Assembly: GCF_038397775.1 (NCBI RefSeq)
Contig: NZ_CP151650.1
Coordinates: 4,712,001 to 4,776,000, forward strand
DNA length: 64,000 nt
DNA from: Pseudomonas sp. RC10
GTDB taxonomy: Bacteria > Pseudomonadota > Gammaproteobacteria > Pseudomonadales > Pseudomonadaceae
Reading direction: 5' to 3'
Shown here piece by piece: positions 8,824 to 18,730 of this stretch. Position numbers and translations under genes: made by a program. The notes beneath the pieces were generated by a model that did no database searches, was not told where the DNA came from, and worked only from the letters and a program-made list of their open reading frames with translations. Within the stretch, counting starts at the first letter, position 1. Every line of letters starts with the position of its first letter.

Positions 8824-9612
8824 TCAGAAGCCGAGGCTGGATAGCAGATCGTCTACATCATCCTGACCGGATACGACGTCTTCACGTTTATCGGCATGAA
8901 TCTGCGGACCTTCACCCTTGGAATGAAGTTTTTCCTGTTCTTTTTGCTTACGGAACTCTTCCTGGTCGTGTTCGATCCCGGCGAAGCGATCGACCTGACT
9001 GGCCATCAGCACCAACTTGAGCAAATTACTCTCGACTTCGGTCACCAGTGTGGTCACACGCTTGATCACCTGACCGGTCAGGTCCTGATAGTCCTGAGCC
9101 AGCAGAATGTCGTTCAGGTGGCTGGCGACCTCGTGGGTCTCCTTCTCGCTGCGGGTCAGAAAACCTTCGACGCGGCGGGCCAGATCACGAAACTCTTCAG
9201 CACCGATTTCGCGGCGCATGAAGCGGCCCCAATCGACGCTCAACGCCTTGGCGTCGGCGCTCAGGCCGTTCATCAGCGGTGTGCTCTGCTCCACCAGGTC
9301 CATCGTGCGGTTGGCCGCGCCTTCAGTGAGGCGGACAACGTACGACAGACGTTCGGTGGCATCCGTGATCTGCGACACTTCCTCGGCTTGCGGCATGTGC
9401 GGGTCAATCTGGAAATTGACGATTGCACTGTGCAGCTCGCGCGTCAGCTTGCCCACTTCCTGATACAGGCCGCGGTCCCGGGTCTGATTAAGCTCATGGA
9501 TAAGTTGCACGGCGTCGCCGAACTTGCCTTTTTCGAGGCTGGCGACCAGTTCTTGTGCGTGTTTCTTCAGGGTCGACTCGAAGTCACCCATTGTCGAATC
9601 TTTGGAATCCAT
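8824..9612 (-). CDS. cheZ: CheY-P phosphatase CheZ
   Basis: 262-aa helical protein that speeds dephosphorylation of CheY-P. The central long helical hairpin contains the expected catalytic context LLAQDYQDLTGQVIKR, and the C terminus ends DVDDLLSSLGF, the amphipathic CheY-binding tail. It lies between cheY and cheA. Length fits the Pseudomonas family. Confidence 0.95.
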   Translation of the reverse strand: MDSKDSTMGDFESTLKKHAQELVASLEKGKFGDAVQLIHELNQTRDRGLYQEVGKLTRELHSAIVNFQIDPHMPQAEEVSQITDATERLSYVVRLTEGAANRTMDLVEQSTPLMNGLSADAKALSVDWGRFMRREIGAEEFRDLARRVEGFLTRSEKETHEVASHLNDILLAQDYQDLTGQVIKRVTTLVTEVESNLLKLVLMASQVDRFAGIEHDQEEFRKQKEQEKLHSKGEGPQIHADKREDVVSGQDDVDDLLSSLGF

Positions 9613-9631
9613 AGCGCCCTCACAGCGGACA

Positions 9632-10006
9632 TCAGGAATTGACGCGCTCGAATATCTTCTCGATTTTTTCTTTGAGCACCTGAGCCGTGAAAGGCTTGAC
9701 CACGTAACCGTTCACGCCCGCCTGAGCGGCTTCGATGATCTGCTCGCGCTTGGCTTCGGCGGTCACCATCAACACAGGCAGGTGACGCAGACGTTCGTCG
9801 GCACGCACCTGACGCAGCAGGTCGATGCCGGACATGCCAGGCATGTTCCAGTCGGTCACCAGAAAGTCAAAAGCACCGCTCTGCAGCATCGGCAATGCGG
9901 TGGTACCGTCATCTGCTTCGGCCGTGTTGGTGAACCCAAGGTCACGCAACAGGTTTTTTATGATCCGCCGCATCGTTGAAAAGTCATCAACGATGAGGAT
10001 TTTCAT
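9632..10006 (-). CDS. cheY: Chemotaxis response regulator CheY
   Basis: 124-aa single receiver domain that binds FliM/FliN when phosphorylated. Conserved residues are Asp7-Asp8, phospho-acceptor Asp52 ([10 protein letters not shown]), Thr82 (MVTAEAK) and Lys104 (YVVKPFT). The start is set at the ATG matching family length. A strong GGAGG lies about 17 nt upstream, too far for this ATG but 5 nt from an in-frame TTG at 10018, which would add four residues (start LDKN). This is an observation only; the ATG remains the family convention. Confidence 0.95.
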   Translation of the reverse strand: MKILIVDDFSTMRRIIKNLLRDLGFTNTAEADDGTTALPMLQSGAFDFLVTDWNMPGMSGIDLLRQVRADERLRHLPVLMVTAEAKREQIIEAAQAGVNGYVVKPFTAQVLKEKIEKIFERVNS

Positions 10007-10278
10007 GTTCTTGTCCAATTCGACCTCCAAGCAGTCTTTAACGCGCCCAGTGCCTGGACGCGCGTTCAATCAATACCGGCAACATCGCTCCACCGGTCAC
10101 ACGAAAACGAGGGGGCCTTTCGAAGAAACACGTGATGAGCGCCACGGAAAAAGTCCGAAGACCTGATCCCAGCGGCTCCTGCCTTGTCCCTTTTGCTTCC
10201 CACACAACGCCTTGCACAGCCGGCCTTACCACCCAAAACGCAGGCATCTTTGTGAAAAGACGGGCCCGCGTCAATGCG

Positions 10279-11019
10279 TCAACGCGCGCGCCATTCTCCC
10301 AACCGGCCCCGCAGACGTGCGGCGCACTGGCTATGCAGCTGGCTGACACGGGATTCGCTGACCCCCAAGACCTCCCCGATCTCTTTGAGGTTCAGCTCTT
10401 CGTCGTAGTACAACGCCAGCACCAGGCGCTCACGCTCGGGCAGGTTGGCGATGGCGTCCGCCAGCGCGCTCTGGAAACGTTCATCTTCCAGATCCCGCGA
10501 CGGTTCGAGCGACTGGCTCGCGCCGTCCTCGTGCAACCCTTCATGCTCGCCGTCCTGCAACAGGTCGTCGAAGCTGAACAAGCGGCTGCCCAAGGTATCG
10601 TTCAGAATCCCGTAGTAATCGTCGAGACTCAATTGAAGTTCGGCCGCAACCTCGTGATCTTTAGCGTCGCGACCGGTTTTCGCTTCAATTGCACGAATCG
10701 CGTCACTGACCATGCGCGTATTGCGGTGGACCGAGCGTGGCGCCCAGTCCCCCTTGCGCACTTCATCGAGCATCGCGCCGCGAATACGAATGCCGGCGTA
10801 CGTCTCGAAACTCGCACCCTTGGTGGAATCGTATTTGGTCGACACTTCGAGCAGGCCGATCATGCCGGCCTGGATCAGATCCTCGACCTGCACGCTGGCC
10901 GGCAGACGCGCCAGCAAGTGGTAGGCGATGCGCTTGACCAAAGGGGCATAGCGCTCGATCAGCTCATACTGAGAATCTTTGGACGATTTGCTGTACATGC
11001 GATAGCCACTTGCAGTCAT
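10279..11019 (-). CDS. fliA: Flagellar RNA polymerase sigma factor FliA (sigma-28)
   Basis: 246-aa sigma factor for late flagellar genes. Region 2 (YAPLVKRIAYHLLARLP, then LIQAGMIGLLE), region 3 and region 4 (LKEIGEVLGVSESRVSQLHS) are all present. Its ATG overlaps the fleN stop by 4 nt, so the two are co-translated. Likely targets inside this window are the sigma-28 promoters at 40134 (fliC1), 41598 (fliC2) and 37141 (fliS). Confidence 0.97.
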   Translation of the reverse strand: MTASGYRMYSKSSKDSQYELIERYAPLVKRIAYHLLARLPASVQVEDLIQAGMIGLLEVSTKYDSTKGASFETYAGIRIRGAMLDEVRKGDWAPRSVHRNTRMVSDAIRAIEAKTGRDAKDHEVAAELQLSLDDYYGILNDTLGSRLFSFDDLLQDGEHEGLHEDGASQSLEPSRDLEDERFQSALADAIANLPERERLVLALYYDEELNLKEIGEVLGVSESRVSQLHSQCAARLRGRLGEWRAR

Positions 11020-11849
11020 GACACAGGCCCTGCACTGGTCTGATGAACCAGGCGCTCAACGAAAAATTCAAGGTGGCCTCGCGGGTTCGCCGGCAATGGC
11101 CAGGTATCGACCTTCTGCGCGATGGCCTTGAACGCCAGCGCGCATTTGGAACGTGGAAACGCTTCGTACACCGCACGCTGCTTCTGCACGGCCTTGCGCA
11201 CGCATTCGTCGTACGGCACGGCGCCGACGTATTGCAGGGCCACGTCGAGGAAGCGGTCGGTGACCTTGGTCAGCTTGGCGAACAGGTTGCGGCCTTCCTG
11301 AGGGCTCTGCGCCATGTTAGCCAGCACGCGGAAACGGTTCATGCCGTAGTCGCGGTTCAGCAGTTTGATCAGCGCGTAGGCGTCGGTGATCGAGGTCGGT
11401 TCATCGCAGACCACCAACAGCACTTCCTGCGCGGCGCGCACGAAGCTGACCACCGATTCGCCGATCCCGGCAGCGGTGTCGATCACCAGCACGTCCAGGT
11501 TGTCGCCGATGTCGCTGAACGCCTGAATCAGACCCGCGTGTTGCGCAGGGCTCAGGTGAACCATGGTCTGGGTGCCCGACGCCGCAGGCACGATGCGCAC
11601 ACCGCCCGGGCCCTGCAACAGAACATCGCGCAGCTCGCAGCGTCCTTCAATGACGTCCGCCAAGGTGCGTTTAGGGGTCAGTCCCAACAATACGTCAACG
11701 TTGGCGAGACCCAGATCGGCGTCCAGCAACATGACGCGACGTCCCAGCTCAGCCAGGGCCAGCGAGAGGTTCACTGACACGTTGGTCTTGCCGACGCCAC
11801 CTTTGCCACCGGTCACCGCGATAACCTGTACGGGATGCATGCTGCCCAT
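11016..11849 (-). CDS. fleN: Flagellar number regulator FleN (FlhG)
   Basis: 277-aa MinD-like ATPase. Deviant Walker A GGKGGVGKT is at residues 14-22, followed by LLDADLGLANVD and VIDTAAGIG. In Pseudomonas FleN binds FleQ and restrains it so that only one polar flagellum is made. It lies in the conserved order flhF-fleN-fliA. The ORF opens MGSMHPVQV, and either Met could be used. Confidence 0.97.
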   Translation of the reverse strand: MGSMHPVQVIAVTGGKGGVGKTNVSVNLSLALAELGRRVMLLDADLGLANVDVLLGLTPKRTLADVIEGRCELRDVLLQGPGGVRIVPAASGTQTMVHLSPAQHAGLIQAFSDIGDNLDVLVIDTAAGIGESVVSFVRAAQEVLLVVCDEPTSITDAYALIKLLNRDYGMNRFRVLANMAQSPQEGRNLFAKLTKVTDRFLDVALQYVGAVPYDECVRKAVQKQRAVYEAFPRSKCALAFKAIAQKVDTWPLPANPRGHLEFFVERLVHQTSAGPVS

Positions 11850-11967
11850 GTTAATTTTTTACCTTGTCTTGCTTAGACCAAAGCCACATTTCGGGCTGCA
11901 CGTTCACTGCGTGAACAATGCTTGGCAGACCATCGATGCAGGTATATTCCACTGTCATTTTCCTTAC

Positions 11968-13323
11968 CTAGCCCGCGCGCTTGCCGGGGCTGTGATAAAG
12001 ATCCGCAAACATATCCGCCATCGCTTCCTCGCTAGGCTCCTCCTGCATCTGAACGCTGACAGCCCTGCTGACCAACTGATGCCGACGTGGCAGATGCAGA
12101 TCATCCGGAATGCGCGGGCCATCGGTGAGATAGGCCACGGGCAATTCATGTGTCACCGCCAGGCTCAGCACTTCGCCGAGGCTGGCGGTTTCGTCGAGCT
12201 TGGTCAGGATGCACCCGGCCAAACCGCAACGCTTATAACTGTGGTACGCCGCCGTCAGCACCTGCTTCTGGCTGGTGGTGGCGAGCACCAGGTAATTGCG
12301 CGCCTTGATCCCGCGACCGGCCAGACTCTCCAGTTGCAGGCGCAGGGCCGGATCACTGGCTTGCAGGCCGGCGGTGTCAATCAACACCACACGCTTGCGC
12401 AGCAACGGCTCCAGCGCCTGAGCCAGCGATTGACCGGGGTCAACGTGGGTCACCGGCACATTCAGGATGCGGCCCAGCGTCTTGAGCTGTTCCTGCGCCC
12501 CGATGCGGAAGCTGTCCATGCTCACCAGCGCGATGTTTTGTGCGCCGTACTTCAACACGTAACGCGCCGCCAGCTTGGCCAGCGTTGTGGTCTTGCCCAT
12601 GCCTGCCGGGCCGACCATCGCAATCACACCGCCCTCTTCCAGCGGCTCGACATCCGGGGTGACGATCATGCGCGCCAGGTGCGCCAGCAACATGCGCCAG
12701 GCGTGGGGCTGATCGTCGGTGTCCGGCACCATCGCCAGCAGGTCACGGGACAGAGGCCCCGACAGACCGACGCGTTGCAGACGGCGCCACAGGTTCGCCT
12801 GTTGCGGGCGGCTGCCTTGCAGTTGGTTCCAGGCCAGCGAACCCAGCTGGACTTCCAGCAGTTCACGCAGGCCATTCAATTCAGAGCGCATCGAGTCGTA
12901 CGCACGCTGGCTGATGCCCGGCTCGACCGATTGACGCTCGGCGCGTTCAGCACGATCAGCCGCAATGGCCGCGTGGATCGACGGGCGAAAGGGTTCGTCC
13001 AGCGTCGGTTCGATCTGTTTGCTGTCGTCCATGGCCACGCCGGTGAACAGCTGGCGATTGGCGACGGTGTCCAGTTCGCTGCGATGGGTCAGCTCGGCCT
13101 GAGCGGTTACGATGCGCGATTGGGTCTTGCGCAGTTCGTCTTCCAGCTCGATGTTCGGCACGCGCGGGGCCAGCGCAGACAATTTGTAGTCCAGTGCGGC
13201 AGTCAGTTCCACACCGCCCGCGATCCGCCGATTCCCGATGATGGCGGCTTCAGCGCCCAGCTCATCGCGAACCAGTTTCATGGCTTGTCGCATATCGGCG
13301 GCGAAAAAACGCTTAACTTGCAT
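11968..13323 (-). CDS. flhF: Flagellar polar-placement GTPase FlhF
   Basis: 451-aa SRP-type GTPase that sets the polar site of flagellar assembly. An N-terminal basic B-type region (MQVKRFFAADMRQAMKLVRD) is followed by a variable linker, an N domain, and a G domain with P-loop GPAGMGKTT at about residues 238-246, VLIDTAGLQ (G3) and TKLDE (G4). It starts 11 nt after flhA and is followed by fleN after a 118-nt gap. Confidence 0.96.
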   Translation of the reverse strand: MQVKRFFAADMRQAMKLVRDELGAEAAIIGNRRIAGGVELTAALDYKLSALAPRVPNIELEDELRKTQSRIVTAQAELTHRSELDTVANRQLFTGVAMDDSKQIEPTLDEPFRPSIHAAIAADRAERAERQSVEPGISQRAYDSMRSELNGLRELLEVQLGSLAWNQLQGSRPQQANLWRRLQRVGLSGPLSRDLLAMVPDTDDQPHAWRMLLAHLARMIVTPDVEPLEEGGVIAMVGPAGMGKTTTLAKLAARYVLKYGAQNIALVSMDSFRIGAQEQLKTLGRILNVPVTHVDPGQSLAQALEPLLRKRVVLIDTAGLQASDPALRLQLESLAGRGIKARNYLVLATTSQKQVLTAAYHSYKRCGLAGCILTKLDETASLGEVLSLAVTHELPVAYLTDGPRIPDDLHLPRRHQLVSRAVSVQMQEEPSEEAMADMFADLYHSPGKRAG

Positions 13324-13334
13324 GACTCACTACC

Positions 13335-15464
13335 TCAGCCGTTCGGCCCGACAGTCGCTACGATGGTGACTTGCTTATTGTCAGGAATTTCCTGATACGC
13401 CAAAACATGCATGTTCGGGACGGCCAGGCGTCCAAAGCGGGACAACATGGCGCGAACCGGACCTGCGACCAACAAAATAACCGGCTGACCCTGCATCTCC
13501 TGACGCTGCGCCGCTTCGATCAACGAGCGCTGAAGTTTCTCAGCCATGCTCGGTTCGAGGAGAACGCCTTCTTCCTGACCCTGTCCTGCCTTCTGCAGAC
13601 TATTGAGCAATATCTGTTCCAACCTTGGCTCAAGCGTGATAACAGGCAGCTCCGGCTCAATGCCGACAATGCTTTGCACGATGGCGCGGGACAATCCGAC
13701 CCGTACGGCCGCCACCAATGCGGCGGTATCTTGACTCCGCGCAGCGTTGTTGGCGATGGCCTCGGCAATGCTGCGAATATCGCGTACCGGGACCTGTTCC
13801 GCCAGCAGCGCTTGCAACACCTTGAGCAGCGCCGACAACGACAGCACGCCAGGTACCAACTCTTCAGCCAGTTTGGGCGAGCTTTTAGCCAGCAACGTCA
13901 TCAGTTGCTGAACTTCCTCGTGCCCGATCAGCTCATGAGAGTGTTTGTAGAGAATCTGGTTCAAGTGGGTTGCCACTACGGTGCTGGCGTCGACCACGGT
14001 GTAGCCGAGAGACTGCGCCTGGGCGCGCTGGGAAATCTCGATCCAGACCGCTTCGAGCCCGAACGCCGGGTCTTTGGCAGTGATGCCGTTGAGGCTGCCA
14101 AACACCTGACCGGGGTTGATCGCCAACTCGCGGTCCGGGTAAATCTCGGCCTCGGCGAGGGTCACGCCCATCAGCGTCAGGCGGTAGGCACTCGGCGCCA
14201 GGTCGAGGTTGTCGCGAATGTGAACGGTCGGCATCAGGAAGCCCAGCTCCTGCGACAGCTTCTTGCGCACGCCCTTGATCCGCGCCAGCAGTTGACCACC
14301 CTGATTGCGGTCCACCAGTGGAATCAGGCGATAGCCCACTTCCAGGCCGATCATGTCGATCGGCGTCACGTCGTCCCAGCCCAGCTCTTTTGACTCTTGG
14401 GCGCGATTCGGCGCAGGCAGCAAGTCCTGCTGGCGCTTGACTTCTTGAATCGCAGCCAGCTTGACCATGTTCTGTTTCTTCCACAGCAGGTAAGCGCCAC
14501 CCGCCGCCGCCAGCCCGAGGCTGATGAACGAGAAGTGCGGCATGCCGGGCACCAGACCCATGACGATCATGATGCCAGCGGATACGGCCAGTGCCTGGTG
14601 CGAAGCGAACATCTGGCGCTTGACCAGCTTGCCCATTTCTTCCGAACCGGAAGCACGGGTCACCATGATCGCAGCGGCGGTGGACAGCAGCAGGGACGGC
14701 AATTGCGCCACCAAACCGTCACCGATGGTCAACAGCGCGTAGACCTTGCCCGCGTCAGCAAAGCTCATGCTGTGCTGGATGATGCCCACCAGCATGCCGC
14801 CGATGAGGTTGATGAACAGAATCAACAGACCGGCGATGGCGTCACCGCGAACGAATTTACTGGCACCGTCCATGGAACCGTAGAACTCAGCCTCTTGGGC
14901 GACTTCCAGACGACGGCGTTTGGCTTCGGGCTGATCGATCAGACCGGCGTTGAGGTCGGCGTCGATGGCCATCTGTTTGCCGGGCATCGCGTCGAGGGTG
15001 AAGCGCGCGCTCACCTCGGAGATACGACCGGCACCTTTGGTCACGACCACGAAGTTGATGATCATGAGGATCGCGAACACCACGATACCGACGACGTAGT
15101 TACCGCCGATCACCACTTCACCGAACGCCTGGATCACCTTACCGGCGGCGGCATGACCGTCCTGCCCGTGAAGCATGACCACTCGGGTGGACGCGACGTT
15201 GAGCGCCAGCCGGAGCAAGGTGGCGACGAGCAGAATGGTGGGGAATACCGAGAAGTCGAGCGGACGCAGTGCGTAGACGCAGACCAGCAGTACAACGATG
15301 GACAGCGCAATGTTGAACGTGAAAAACACGTCCAGCAGGAACGGCGGCATGGGCAACATCATCATTGCCAACATGACCAGCAGCAAGAACGGCACGCCCA
15401 ACTGACCACGACCCAGACCGGCCAGGCCAACGCGAGCGTTAGAGATTAACTGTGAGCGATCCAC
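13335..15464 (-). CDS. flhA: Flagellar type III export gate protein FlhA
   Basis: 709-aa export-gate component with about eight N-terminal membrane helices and a large cytoplasmic domain that docks chaperone-substrate complexes. The frame is open for 46 codons further upstream, but the GTG at 15464 (encoding a start like V/M-DRSQLISNARVGLAG) matches the known family N terminus and length of about 707 aa. Conserved features include LPMPPFLLDVFFTFNIALS and the FHIPEP-type segment GAGRISEVSARFTLDAMPGK. A candidate sigma-54 promoter lies at 15525-15540. Confidence 0.95.
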   Translation of the reverse strand: MDRSQLISNARVGLAGLGRGQLGVPFLLLVMLAMMMLPMPPFLLDVFFTFNIALSIVVLLVCVYALRPLDFSVFPTILLVATLLRLALNVASTRVVMLHGQDGHAAAGKVIQAFGEVVIGGNYVVGIVVFAILMIINFVVVTKGAGRISEVSARFTLDAMPGKQMAIDADLNAGLIDQPEAKRRRLEVAQEAEFYGSMDGASKFVRGDAIAGLLILFINLIGGMLVGIIQHSMSFADAGKVYALLTIGDGLVAQLPSLLLSTAAAIMVTRASGSEEMGKLVKRQMFASHQALAVSAGIMIVMGLVPGMPHFSFISLGLAAAGGAYLLWKKQNMVKLAAIQEVKRQQDLLPAPNRAQESKELGWDDVTPIDMIGLEVGYRLIPLVDRNQGGQLLARIKGVRKKLSQELGFLMPTVHIRDNLDLAPSAYRLTLMGVTLAEAEIYPDRELAINPGQVFGSLNGITAKDPAFGLEAVWIEISQRAQAQSLGYTVVDASTVVATHLNQILYKHSHELIGHEEVQQLMTLLAKSSPKLAEELVPGVLSLSALLKVLQALLAEQVPVRDIRSIAEAIANNAARSQDTAALVAAVRVGLSRAIVQSIVGIEPELPVITLEPRLEQILLNSLQKAGQGQEEGVLLEPSMAEKLQRSLIEAAQRQEMQGQPVILLVAGPVRAMLSRFGRLAVPNMHVLAYQEIPDNKQVTIVATVGPNG

Positions 15465-15524
15465 CGATTCCGTACCTGCGCGTTGATCAAAACTTTGACG
15501 CCAGAGGCGTTGTAACAGGGTTAT

Positions 15525-15540
15525 TGCAAAAACCTGTCCA
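15525..15540 (-). promoter_or_regulatory. Candidate RpoN promoter for flhA
   Basis: On the minus strand the bases read TGGACAGGTTTTTGCA: GG and GC have the 10-nt interval required for sigma-54, and TTTGCA is a strong -12 element, but the -24 half deviates (TGGACA rather than TGGCAC). It is 61 nt before the flhA GTG, almost the same spacing as the stronger fliE site. flhA is RpoN/FleQ-controlled in P. aeruginosa. Confidence 0.5.
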
Positions 15541-15699
15541 ACTTGTGGGATGGGTGAAAAATGCCAGAGTGCCATCACGTAGAAATGTGGAGACGTTGGC
15601 ATTTTTTTGGGAGTGGCCAGGGGTCGGTGGAGAGCGGGTTTGTGCGGTTTGAGACGCTAACGACTCGGTCCATCTGGCACGGGCACGTTTAAGCCAATG

Positions 15700-15724
15700 T
15701 AGGAGTGAGCTTGCTCGCGATAAG
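15700..15724. repeat. Single REP-like sequence between flhB and flhA
   Basis: TAGGAGTGAGCTTGCTCGCG, a common Pseudomonas REP variant, lies just downstream of flhB. No inverted partner was found nearby, so it looks like a solitary copy. The rest of the 293-nt flhA-flhB gap carries only the flhA promoter candidate. Confidence 0.6.
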
Positions 15725-15757
15725 GCCCGAAGGGCATCCGTGTAGCAATCGAGAGCC

Positions 15758-16897
15758 TTACGAATCCCTTCTCAAATCCGGCGGAATCGGCAAGTTGTCA
15801 TTCAGCGGATCAGGCCGCTTGCCGCGTCCCGCCTGGAACTGGCGGATCTGGTACACGTACGCCAGCACCTGCGCCACGGCCAGGTACAGCCCTGCCGGAA
15901 TCTCCTGTTCCAGCTCCGTGCTGTAATAAATCGAACGCGCCAGCCCTGGCGACTCCAACAGCAGAATCTGATGCTGCGCCGCAATCTCGCGGATTTTCAA
16001 CGCCATGAAATCCGTGCCCTTGGCCAACAGTACTGGCGCCCCGCCCTTGTCGGCGTCGTACTTCAGCGCGACGGCGTAGTGCGTCGGGTTGGTGATGATG
16101 ACATCCGCCTCGGGCACCGCTGCCATCATCCGCCGCTGCGACATCTCGCGCTGCAACTGACGAATACGACCCTTGACCTCGGGCCGACCCTCATTGTCCT
16201 TGTGCTCGTCGCGCACTTCCTGCTTGGTCATCAACAGCTTCTGACGCGCCTGATACAACTGCACCGGAACGTCGATCGCCGCGATGATCAACAGCCCCAT
16301 CGCCATCCACAATGTGCTCCAGCCCACCAGTTGCAGGCTGTGCACAACCGCCATCTCCATGGGTTCGTGAGCAATGGCAAGCAGGTCTTTTTTGTCCTTG
16401 GACAGCACCACCACCGCCACCGTCAGGACGATCAAGAACTTGCCAAACGACTTGAGCAATTCGATCAGCGCCTGAGGCGACACCATGCGCTTCAATCCGG
16501 CGAGCGGGTTCAAGCGGCTGAATTTGGGCGATAGCGAATCCGGCGCGAACAACCAGCCGCCCAGCGAAATCGGGCCGATCAGCGAAGCGATCATCAACGA
16601 GACCAACAGCGGTGTCACCGATGCCAGGGCGGCCTTGCCGGACACCATCAACATCAGGCTCATGCTGCGCTCTTCCATCAACGCCTCGCGGGTGATGGTG
16701 AAGTTGTCGCGCATCAAGTGCATCATCATCTCGGCCATGGACCCGCCGAACGCCAGCAGGCCCGCCGCGCCGACGACCATCACGATGACCGTGTTCAGGT
16801 CTTTGGAGCGGGCAATCTCGCCCTTCTCCCTGGCGTCACGTCTGCGCTTGTCCGTGGGGTCTTCTGTCTTGTCCTGACCGCTTTCGCTTTCTGCCAT
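15758..16897 (-). CDS. flhB: Flagellar type III export apparatus protein FlhB
   Basis: 379-aa export-gate protein that switches substrate specificity from rod/hook to filament proteins. Four membrane helices lie within residues 35-215. The cytoplasmic domain carries the self-cleavage motif N270-P-T-H273. A charged N terminus (ESGQDKTEDPTDKRRRDAREKG) is typical. It follows fliR with 1 nt between them and ends the fliL-to-flhB run. Confidence 0.97.
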   Translation of the reverse strand: MAESESGQDKTEDPTDKRRRDAREKGEIARSKDLNTVIVMVVGAAGLLAFGGSMAEMMMHLMRDNFTITREALMEERSMSLMLMVSGKAALASVTPLLVSLMIASLIGPISLGGWLFAPDSLSPKFSRLNPLAGLKRMVSPQALIELLKSFGKFLIVLTVAVVVLSKDKKDLLAIAHEPMEMAVVHSLQLVGWSTLWMAMGLLIIAAIDVPVQLYQARQKLLMTKQEVRDEHKDNEGRPEVKGRIRQLQREMSQRRMMAAVPEADVIITNPTHYAVALKYDADKGGAPVLLAKGTDFMALKIREIAAQHQILLLESPGLARSIYYSTELEQEIPAGLYLAVAQVLAYVYQIRQFQAGRGKRPDPLNDNLPIPPDLRRDS

Positions 16898-16898
16898 G

Positions 16899-17684
16899 TC
16901 AGTGCGCCTTGACCATGTCCCTGAGTACCTGCAAGGCTTCGACCGCCAGCGGCTGGTACTGATTGAGGATGTCGCCGAGTGAGACCCACAGAATCCCCAT
17001 GCCCAGCACCAGCGTCAACGGAAAACCGATGGTGAAGATGTTCAACTGCGGCGCGGCGCGGGTCATGACACCCATGGCGACGTTGAGCACCAGCAGCGCC
17101 GTGATCGCGGGCAGCACCAGCACCAGCGCAGCACCGAAAACCCAGCCCAGCCGCACCACCAATGCCCAGAAGTCCGACGGCATCAGCCCCTGCCCTACCG
17201 GCAACGTCGTGAAGCTTTCAACCAGCACCTCGAAGACCACCAGATGGCCATTGGTGGCGAGAAACAGCAGCGTGAGGAGCATGGTGAAAAATTGCCCGAT
17301 GATCGCGCTCGACACCCCGTTGATGGGGTCGATCATTGACGCGAAGCTCATGCCCATCTGAGTCGCCACGATTTGCCCGGCGATCACGAACGCCTGAAAA
17401 AACAACTGTAACGACAACCCAAATGCTGCGCCGATGATGATCTGCTGAGCCACCAGCAACAGTGCACTGAGGTCCAGAGCGTGAACTTCGGGCATGGGCG
17501 GAAGGCTCGGGGCGATGACCACCGTGATGGCCAACCCGAAATACATGCGAATGCGTCGGGGCACCAGGGTCGTGCCGATGATCGGCATGGTCATCAGCAC
17601 GGTCACGATCCGGAACAGCGGCAGCACGAACGCCGCCACCCAGCTGCTGATCTGCGTGTCGGTCAGCGCCAGTACAGGCTCCAT
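16899..17684 (-). CDS. fliR: Flagellar export protein FliR
   Basis: 261-aa polytopic membrane protein of the FliPQR export gate. It is hydrophobic throughout, with about six helices and the family segment LPLFRIVTVLMTMPIIGTTL near the N terminus and GMSFASMIDP mid-protein. It sits between fliQ (7 nt upstream) and flhB (1 nt downstream). Normal length. Confidence 0.96.
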   Translation of the reverse strand: MEPVLALTDTQISSWVAAFVLPLFRIVTVLMTMPIIGTTLVPRRIRMYFGLAITVVIAPSLPPMPEVHALDLSALLLVAQQIIIGAAFGLSLQLFFQAFVIAGQIVATQMGMSFASMIDPINGVSSAIIGQFFTMLLTLLFLATNGHLVVFEVLVESFTTLPVGQGLMPSDFWALVVRLGWVFGAALVLVLPAITALLVLNVAMGVMTRAAPQLNIFTIGFPLTLVLGMGILWVSLGDILNQYQPLAVEALQVLRDMVKAH

Positions 17685-17691
17685 GCGCCGG

Positions 17692-17961
17692 TCAGCCGAT
17701 GACTTGAGGAATGCTGGTGTACAGCGAAATGATGTATTCCATGAAGGTGCGCACCATCCACGGCCCGATCACGATCAGGGTGACCAGCATCACCAGCAGA
17801 CGTGGCAGAAAGCTCAAGGTCTGTTCGTTGATCTGCGTGGCGGCCTGAAACATCGACACCAGCAGCCCCACCACCAGGCTCGGGACAACGAGAATCGCCA
17901 CCATGGTGACGATCAACCAGAGGGCTTCGCGAAAAATATCGAGGGCGACTTCCGGGGTCAT
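17692..17961 (-). CDS. fliQ: Flagellar export protein FliQ
   Basis: 89-aa two-helix membrane protein of the export gate. The ATG at 17961 (MTPEVALDIF) is chosen over a GTG 9 nt earlier because GGAG is 8 nt from this ATG and the length matches the family. The hallmark QAATQINEQTLSFLPRLL links the two helices. Confidence 0.96.
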   Translation of the reverse strand: MTPEVALDIFREALWLIVTMVAILVVPSLVVGLLVSMFQAATQINEQTLSFLPRLLVMLVTLIVIGPWMVRTFMEYIISLYTSIPQVIG

Positions 17962-17986
17962 GCCAGGCACTCCGTATCAAACAGGG

Positions 17987-18730
17987 TCATACGCCACCAA
18001 AACTGCCGGCCAGCGTGCCAATGATCAACGCCCAGCCATCCACCAGCACGAACAGCATGATTTTGAACGGCAGGGAAATGATCAGCGGAGACAGCATCAT
18101 CATCCCCATCGCCATCAGCACGCTGGCGATCACCAGGTCGATGATCAGGAATGGAATGAAGATCATGAAGCCGATCTGAAACGCGGTTTTCAGCTCCGAC
18201 GTCACGAACGCCGGAACGATGATCGTCAGCGGCGCAGCGTCGGGGGTCGGGATGTCGGTGCGCTTGGACAGGCGCATGAACAGCTCCATGTCGCTGGAAC
18301 GGGTCTGCGCGAGCATGAAGTTCTTGATGGGCACCTCAGCCTTGGCGACTGCGTCCTGGGCCGTGATCTTCTCGGCCAGATACGGCTGCAAGGCGTCATT
18401 GTTCACGCGGTCGAACACCGGGGCCATGATGAACAGCGTCAAAAACAAGGCCATGCCTGTGAGGATCTGGTTCGACGGTGTCTGCTGCAAGCCCAGCGCC
18501 TGACGCACGATCGAGAACACGATGATGATCCGGGTAAAGCTGGTCATCAGCATGACGAACGCCGGAATGAAGCTCAGCGCCGTCATGATCAGCAGGATCT
18601 GCAGGCTGACCGAGTATTCCTGCTGACCGTTGGCGCCGGTGCCCAGCGTGATCGCCGGAATCGACAACGGGTCGGCGGCGAACGCCATCGGGGCTGCCAG
18701 CAGCAACAGCAGCGTCAAAACGATACGCAT
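17987..18730 (-). CDS. fliP: Flagellar export protein FliP
   Basis: 247-aa export-gate core protein. A cleavable signal peptide ([12 protein letters not shown]) precedes the mature protein, followed by helices around residues 45-95 and 185-245. The conserved [19 protein letters not shown] and [15 protein letters not shown] segments are present. It overlaps the fliO stop by one base and precedes fliQ by 25 nt. Confidence 0.97.
   Translation of the reverse strand: MRIVLTLLLLLAAPMAFAADPLSIPAITLGTGANGQQEYSVSLQILLIMTALSFIPAFVMLMTSFTRIIIVFSIVRQALGLQQTPSNQILTGMALFLTLFIMAPVFDRVNNDALQPYLAEKITAQDAVAKAEVPIKNFMLAQTRSSDMELFMRLSKRTDIPTPDAAPLTIIVPAFVTSELKTAFQIGFMIFIPFLIIDLVIASVLMAMGMMMLSPLIISLPFKIMLFVLVDGWALIIGTLAGSFGGV

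Noticed and set aside
10060..10110. Sigma-28 promoter before cheY (GCCGGTAT-like -10)
   Set aside because: No acceptable -35 at the required distance.
10255..10285. Terminator after fliA (GACGCGGGCCCGTCTTTT)
   Set aside because: The stem is short, and the self-complementary GGGCCC centre leaves a poor loop; not convincing.
15561..15576. TGGCAC-containing sigma-54 site before flhA
   Set aside because: The GG and GC elements are 2 nt too close. The site at 15525-15540 has correct spacing although a weaker -24.
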